Virus record (IMG/VR): IMGVR_UViG_3300033571_008636
Span: 1 to 23,134 of that record
Origin: a virus
Length of the DNA stretch: 23,134 nucleotides
Direction: 5' to 3' (one strand)
Shown here piece after piece: positions 21,835 through 23,134 of the stretch; the stretch's first letter is position 1, and the number at the start of each line of letters is the position of its first letter. A program made the position numbers and the translations under genes. The notes beneath the pieces were generated by a model. It was given only the letters and a program-made list of their open reading frames with translations. It searched no databases and was not told where the DNA came from.

Positions 21835-23134
21835 TTAACCTCGTTGCTGAAGCATTTCCAGCAGTTCATCTATCGAGCCGCCAACCGCCATTTTAGGACC
21901 AGCAGTGTTCGGTGCAAAGGGGTCAGTTTGAAGTGGTTTGGTCCAGTCAAACGGCACTACGACCTCCTCAGGTACTGCTTCTTCCTCCGCAGGGGGTTGC
22001 TGCCCCCCGGACATTAAAGCCAACAACGCCAAAAGACCGTTGAAGTCCGCCCCTTGGCGACCCATACCCGTAGCGGTGCTTGTATTCCTAGTGGTGCCAG
22101 TGTTCGTAGAGGTGCCAGTGTTCGTAGAGGTGCCCGTACCCGTGGTGGTACCTGTGGTGGTACCCGTGCTCAACAAGGCATCGATGGCGTCTTTCTCGCC
22201 CTGCCCAACTTCCGCAGATGACAGCCCAAGCAGCGCGTCGTCGTTTATGGCATCAACTTCACTTTGACCGGCTTCCGCAGATGACAGCCCGAGCAATGGA
22301 TCGTCCTCAATGTCGGTGTCCGGAGGCAGGTCGTTGTAGTCACCCTCAATGACTGTCGGCTCTTCAGGGGGCAGCGTATTTAGGATTTCATCCAGAGTAG
22401 GCTCAGGCTCAGGCACCGGCTCAGGCTCAGGCTCAGGCTCAGGTAGAGGTTCCGGCTCAGGTAGAGGTTTCGGCTCAGGCTCAGGCAGAGGTTTCGACTC
22501 AGGCTCAGGCAGGGGTTCCGGCTCAGGCGTCAGCGTATTGAGGATTTCGTCCAGAGTAGGCGGCTCAGGCTCAAGCACCGGCTCAGGCAGGGGTTCCGGC
22601 TCAGGTAGGGGTTCCGGCTCAGGCAGGGGTTCCGGCTCAGGCAGGGGTTCCGGCTCAGGTAGGGGTTCCGGCTCAGGCAGGGGTTCCGGCTCAGGCAGGG
22701 GTTCCGGCTCAGGCACCGGCTCAGGCACCGGCTCAGGCACCGGCTCAGGGGGCAGCGTATTGAGAATTTCATCCAGAGTAGGCGGCTCAGGCACCGGTTC
22801 AGGCACCGGTTCAGGCAGGGGTTCAGGCAGGGGTTCAGGCAGGGGTTCAGGCAGGGGTTCAGGCAGGGGTTCAGGCAGGGGTTCAGGCTCAGGCAACGGC
22901 TCTGCGCCCATAATCTCTTTGATAAAGTCTTCCAGAGTTTGCGGCTCAGGCTCCACTACCGTAGGCTCAGGCTCCACTACCGTAGGCTCAGGCTCCACTA
23001 CCGTAGGCTCACCCGTAATTTCTTTGATGAAATCTTCTAGCGTTTGCGGCTCAGGGGTAGGCTCAGGGGTAGGCTCAGGGGTAGGCTCAGGGGTAGGCTC
23101 AGGGGTAGGCTCAGGGGTAGGCTCAGGGGTAGGC
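21835..23134 (-). CDS. Pro-Glu repeat protein with repeated amphipathic motifs (N terminus missing)
   Basis: The frame is open to the window edge, so a GTG at 22998 is not the true start; about 432 residues are visible. From the edge: (PEPT)n, TLEDFIKEI, three PEPTVVE units, [17 protein letters not shown] rods, three TLDEILNTL copies separated by PE-rich rods, two copies of LLGLSSAE-type segments, a Thr/Gly run ([14 protein letters not shown]), and a C-terminal domain ending [18 protein letters not shown] rods are extended and stiff, so this resembles a spacer protein presenting short helices. It is first in the visible minus-strand run, 2 bp before the 671-aa gene. The family is not recognised. 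Its very acidic, repetitive make-up suggests a fibre-like or scaffold-like virion component, which is inference. Confidence 0.8.
   Translation of the reverse strand, partial: PTPEPTPEPTPEPTPEPTPEPTPEPTPEPQTLEDFIKEITGEPTVVEPEPTVVEPEPTVVEPEPQTLEDFIKEIMGAEPLPEPEPLPEPLPEPLPEPLPEPLPEPLPEPVPEPVPEPPTLDEILNTLPPEPVPEPVPEPVPEPEPLPEPEPLPEPEPLPEPEPLPEPEPLPEPEPLPEPEPLPEPVLEPEPPTLDEILNTLTPEPEPLPEPESKPLPEPEPKPLPEPEPLPEPEPEPEPVPEPEPTLDEILNTLPPEEPTVIEGDYNDLPPDTDIEDDPLLGLSSAEAGQSEVDAINDDALLGLSSAEVGQGEKDAIDALLSTGTTTGTTTGTGTSTNTGTSTNTGTTRNTSTATGMGRQGADFNGLLALLALMSGGQQPPAEEEAVPEEVVVPFDWTKPLQTDPFAPNTAGPKMAVGGSIDELLEMLQQRG
22580..22741 (-). repeat. 18-bp tandem array (7 copies) followed by 12-bp array (3 copies)
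   Basis: On the plus strand GGCTCAGGCAGGGGTTCC repeats seven times (22580-22705), two copies having T for C, then GGCTCAGGCACC repeats three times (22706-22741). They encode PEPLPE-type and PEPV units on the minus strand. The near-identity at DNA level points to recent expansion by slippage or recombination. Confidence 0.93.
22808..22879 (-). repeat. 12-bp tandem array, 6 copies
   Basis: GGTTCAGGCAGG repeats six times without mismatch on the plus strand and encodes PLPE units on the minus strand. Confidence 0.92.
22943..23005 (-). repeat. 21-bp tandem array, 3 copies
   Basis: The unit beginning GGCTCAGGCTCCACTACCGT (plus an A) repeats three times exactly and encodes PTVVEPE on the minus strand. 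It is a third unit length in the same gene. Confidence 0.92.
23048..23134 (-). repeat. 12-bp tandem array running off the window edge
   Basis: GGCTCAGGGGTA repeats seven times exactly (23048-23131) and continues into the edge. It encodes PEPT units on the minus strand. Total copy number cannot be known from this window. Confidence 0.92.

Larger units (their letters stand above)
22372..23043 (-). repeat. Five dispersed 27-bp units encoding TLDEILNTL / TLEDFIKEI
   Basis: Three related units encode TLDEILNTL (22372-22398, 22531-22557, 22753-22779) and two encode TLEDFIKEI (22912-22938, 23017-23043). The second pair differs at several third-codon positions while the protein is unchanged, which suggests selection on the peptide. 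A sixth variant, SIDELLEML, is at 21850-21876 at the protein's C terminus. Confidence 0.85.

Noticed and set aside
20594-21838. Long antisense ORF (414 aa, plus strand) opposite the 671-aa gene
   Set aside because: The minus-strand frame carries recognisable phage motifs and coupled ribosome sites; the plus frame has none and is a by-product of codon bias.
22996-22998. GTG as start codon of the PE-repeat protein
   Set aside because: The frame is open upstream to the window edge with the same repeat types, so the protein begins outside the window.
22381-23134. CRISPR-like array
   Set aside because: The repeats are contiguous 12-21 bp coding units without unique spacers, all in one open frame.

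Overview
The window reads as part of a tailed bacteriophage genome, free or prophage. Genes are packed with 1-40 bp overlaps. The left half carries a replication and recombination set. The right half carries very long, low-complexity proteins of the kind found in podovirus-like virions. No integrase, terminase, capsid, portal, RNA polymerase or tRNA gene is visible, so the lifestyle and exact phage group cannot be settled here. Base composition is moderately GC-rich and the ribosome-binding sites are ordinary GGAG/GAGG, which fits a proteobacterial host; naming a host would be a guess.

Left arm, plus strand, about 1-11372. Five small overlapping genes lead in: a truncated gene, a Cys-rich 76-aa protein, an unannotated 57-aa protein, a DUF6378-like protein and a VRR-NUC nuclease. 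A family A DNA polymerase with an N-terminal 3'-5' exonuclease follows. Then come a small HTH protein, a 62-aa protein, a Cas4/RecB-like nuclease with four C-terminal cysteines, and a 91-aa HNH protein. A 418-bp gene-free stretch (4461-4878) is dense in perfect or near-perfect inverted repeats and is the best candidate for an undescribed structured RNA. After it come an SNF2-type helicase, a near-consensus sigma-70 promoter (6441-6468), a coiled-coil protein, an excisionase-like HTH protein, a probable ssDNA-binding protein with an acidic tail, another HTH protein, and a 945-aa primase-helicase (AEP-like primase plus P-loop ATPase). A short hypothetical gene ends the arm. A strong Rho-independent terminator (11428-11458) closes it.

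Right arm, minus strand, 11457-23134. Four tightly spaced genes run toward the left arm and meet it at the terminator. They encode a Pro-Glu repeat protein (N terminus beyond the window), a 671-aa and a 590-aa protein sharing a GGIVAF motif, and a 2189-aa polyvalent protein. The polyvalent protein has a Gly/Ala hydrophobic N-terminal region, a zincin-like HEVGAH motif, a ParB-like GHEGRHR motif inside an AT-rich island, and an LPD38-like C-terminal region. These are probably virion or ejected proteins, judged from family resemblance and layout.

How the parts could work together: polymerase, primase-helicase, ssDNA-binding protein and SNF2 helicase copy the genome, while VRR-NUC, the Cas4-like nuclease and HNH handle recombination or DNA processing. 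The convergent late-type operon would supply proteins packaged with the DNA. The most unusual signals are the structured gap, a six-copy amphipathic nine-residue motif spaced by PE-rich rods, the AT-rich ParB-like insert, and an 11-of-19 residue motif shared by the SSB-like and primase proteins.
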